64,000 bases of DNA from Secundilactobacillus malefermentans DSM 5705 = KCTC 3548 (lineage in GTDB: Bacteria > Bacillota > Bacilli > Lactobacillales > Lactobacillaceae): NCBI RefSeq assembly GCF_001436395.1, contig NZ_AZGJ01000004.1, positions 1-64,000 on the forward strand, written 5' to 3'. The notes below the pieces were generated by a model. It worked only from the letters and a program-made list of their open reading frames with translations, was not told the origin of the DNA and did no database searches. The position numbers and the translations under genes were made by a program. Numbering within the stretch: position 1 is the stretch's first letter; each line of letters opens with the position of its first letter. Positions 62,255 to 64,000 of the stretch are shown here, one piece after another.

Positions 62255-64000
62255 ATGGCAGTAGATTACGATTCCAAACAATATTTGGAAAAAGTTGACG
62301 CTTGGTGGCGTGCAAGTACCTACCTTTCAGGTGGTATGATTTTTCTGAAGAGCAATCCATTGTTCTCAGTTACAAACACACCTCTTAAGGCAGACGACAT
62401 TAAAGTTAAACCAATTGGTCACTGGGGTACTATCTCAGGCCAAACATTCTTATATGCTCATGCTAACCGTTTAATCAACAAGTACGGTTTAAACATGTTC
62501 TACATTGGTGGCCCAGGTCACGGTGGCCAAGTTATGGTTACAAACGCCTACTTGGATGGTTCATATACTGAAGATTATCCTGAAATTACTCAAGATCTTG
62601 AAGGTATGTCACGTCTTTACAAGCGATTCTCATTCCCAGGTGGAATTGGATCACATATGACTGCCCAAACTCCTGGCTCACTTCATGAAGGTGGCGAGTT
62701 AGGTTACTCATTATCACATGCTTCTGGTGCCGTTTTGGACAATCCTGACCAAATCGCATTTACAGTTGTTGGTGATGGTGAAGCCGAAACTGGTCCAGCT
62801 ATGACTGCATGGCATTCAATCAAGTTCTTGAACCCTAAGAATGACGGTGCCGTTTTACCTACTTTAGACTTAAACGGATTTAAGATTTCTAACCCAACAA
62901 TCTTCTCACGTATGAGTGATGAAGAAGTTGCTAAGTTCTTCGAAGGACTTGGCTGGTCACCACGTTTCCTTGAAAATGATGAAATCCATGATTACATGGC
63001 TTATCACGAAAAGGCAGCTAAGATTTATGACCAAGCTATTGCTGACATTAAAGCTATTCAAAAGGACGCCCGTGAAAACGGCCGTTACCAAGATGGCGAA
63101 ATTGCTGCATGGCCAGTTGTTATTGCTCGTTTACCAAAGGGTTGGGGCGGTCCTCAATTCAACCCAGCTGGCGAACCAATCGAAAATTCATTCCGTGCTC
63201 ACCAAGTTCCACTTGGTTTATCACAAAACAACCTCAAGGAATTACCTGAGTTTGAAGAATGGATGAACTCATACAAACCAACAGAATTATTCAATGCTGA
63301 TGGCTCATTGAAGGCTGAAGTTGCTGACTTTGCACCTAAGGGTGACAAGCGTATGGCAATGAACCCAGTTGCTAATGGTGGCCGTGCTCGTGGCGAAAAG
63401 CCTGAAACACTTGACTTACCTAACTGGAAAGACTTCTCAAATAAGATTACTGCAGGCAACCGTGGAACTGAATTAACAGATCCTAACCAAAACATGGATA
63501 TGAACGTTCTTTCTGGCTATCTTGCTAAGATTTCAACCATGAACCCTAAGTCATTCCGCTTCTTCGGACCTGACGAAACAATGTCAAACCGTCTTTGGGA
63601 AATGTTCAAGGTTACTAACCGTCAATGGATGGAAGAAATCAAAGAACCAAATGACCAATACGAAGCCCCAGAAGGCCGTATCTTAGATGCTCAATTATCA
63701 GAGCACCAAGCTGAAGGCTGGCTAGAAGCTTATACACTTACTGGTCGTACAGGAATCTTTGCTTCATACGAATCATTCCTTCGAGTAGTGGACTCAATGA
63801 TTACTCAACACTTCAAGTGGATTCGTCAAGCTGCTGATGAGAAATGGCGTAATGATTACCCATCATTGAACCTTATCTCAACTTCAACTGTCTTCCAACA
63901 AGACCATAATGGTTACACCCACCAGGATCCTGGTATGTTAACTCATTTGGCTGAAAAGAAGTCAGACTTTATCCGTCAATACTTACCAGGTGATGCAAAC
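62255..64000 (+). CDS. xpkA: Xylulose-5-phosphate / fructose-6-phosphate phosphoketolase (partial)
   Basis: The first 582 residues of a protein normally near 790; the gene continues past the window. It splits xylulose 5-phosphate (or fructose 6-phosphate) with phosphate into acetyl phosphate and glyceraldehyde 3-phosphate (or erythrose 4-phosphate), using thiamine diphosphate. Signatures are EGGELGY at 145-151, the TPP-binding GDGEAETG from residue 173, [16 protein letters not shown] near the start, and [12 protein letters not shown]. Codon use differs visibly from neighbours, with repeated strong codons (GGT, GAA, AAG, AAC), as expected of a highly expressed gene. ATG 62255 follows AAGGAGAG. 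It is the central enzyme of heterolactic fermentation. Confidence 0.97.
   Translation, partial: MAVDYDSKQYLEKVDAWWRASTYLSGGMIFLKSNPLFSVTNTPLKADDIKVKPIGHWGTISGQTFLYAHANRLINKYGLNMFYIGGPGHGGQVMVTNAYLDGSYTEDYPEITQDLEGMSRLYKRFSFPGGIGSHMTAQTPGSLHEGGELGYSLSHASGAVLDNPDQIAFTVVGDGEAETGPAMTAWHSIKFLNPKNDGAVLPTLDLNGFKISNPTIFSRMSDEEVAKFFEGLGWSPRFLENDEIHDYMAYHEKAAKIYDQAIADIKAIQKDARENGRYQDGEIAAWPVVIARLPKGWGGPQFNPAGEPIENSFRAHQVPLGLSQNNLKELPEFEEWMNSYKPTELFNADGSLKAEVADFAPKGDKRMAMNPVANGGRARGEKPETLDLPNWKDFSNKITAGNRGTELTDPNQNMDMNVLSGYLAKISTMNPKSFRFFGPDETMSNRLWEMFKVTNRQWMEEIKEPNDQYEAPEGRILDAQLSEHQAEGWLEAYTLTGRTGIFASYESFLRVVDSMITQHFKWIRQAADEKWRNDYPSLNLISTSTVFQQDHNGYTHQDPGMLTHLAEKKSDFIRQYLPGDAN

Noticed and set aside
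1-64000. CRISPR arrays, insertion sequences, prophage or restriction systems
   Set aside because: No regularly spaced repeats, transposase, phage structural or methylase/endonuclease genes were seen on either strand.

Overview
This is an almost entirely coding stretch of a low-GC Firmicutes chromosome. Gene content and order point to the Lactobacillaceae: pbpA-rpmG-5-FCL-rhomboid-yqgQ-glcK, glnRA, rplU-prp-rpmA, efp-asp23-nusB-folD-xseAB-ispA-tlyA-argR-recN, gmk-rpoZ-coaBC-priA-fmt-rsmB-stp-pknB-rsgA-rpe-thiN, and fakA-recG-plsX-acpP-rnc-smc-ftsY-ylxM-ffh all follow the lactobacillus/Bacillus core backbone. A phosphoketolase running off the right edge indicates that heterofermentative sugar use is possible. 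Species cannot be named from the sequence. TTG and GTG starts are common, so most starts were set by the position of the Shine-Dalgarno (SD) sequence.

Layout. (1) 1-9.3 kb: a HesB-fold protein, a large YfhO-type membrane protein on the minus strand, a class B penicillin-binding protein, L33, 5-FTHF cyclo-ligase, rhomboid protease, YqgQ, glucokinase, a rhodanese-fold protein without its cysteine and a DUF3042 miniprotein. (2) 9.4-16 kb: GDPD, miaA, the glnRA nitrogen operon with a perfect GlnR box, then a three-gene operon of two unrecognised proteins plus a probable dimeric dUTPase, a 44-aa membrane peptide and tRNA-Arg(UCU). (3) 16-27.5 kb: a TetR regulator with an apparent ATT start, the L21-Prp-L27 operon with its L21 leader, and the long efp-to-recN housekeeping run. 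(4) 27.5-31.4 kb: an OpuC-type osmoprotectant ABC transporter and an SOS-box-controlled minus-strand gene interrupted by a stop codon. (5) 31.5-57.1 kb: nucleotide, coenzyme A, translation, signalling (Stp/PknB), lipid (FakA, PlsX, ACP), chromosome (SMC) and SRP (FtsY, YlxM, Ffh) genes. (6) 57.1-64 kb: a different, accessory-looking block after ffh with a short putative transcript, an XRE-type membrane regulator, a gene remnant, a frameshifted sugar PTS EIICBA gene behind a perfect cre site, an Old Yellow Enzyme, a small unknown protein whose SD lies in an inverted repeat, and phosphoketolase.

Most of the window is ordinary core genome. No CRISPR array, insertion sequence, prophage or recognisable defence system is visible. 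The places most worth a second look are the unknown dUTPase-linked operon, the SOS-controlled interrupted gene, the non-standard start codons, the PTS frameshift, and the possible SD-masking hairpin near 61.75 kb.
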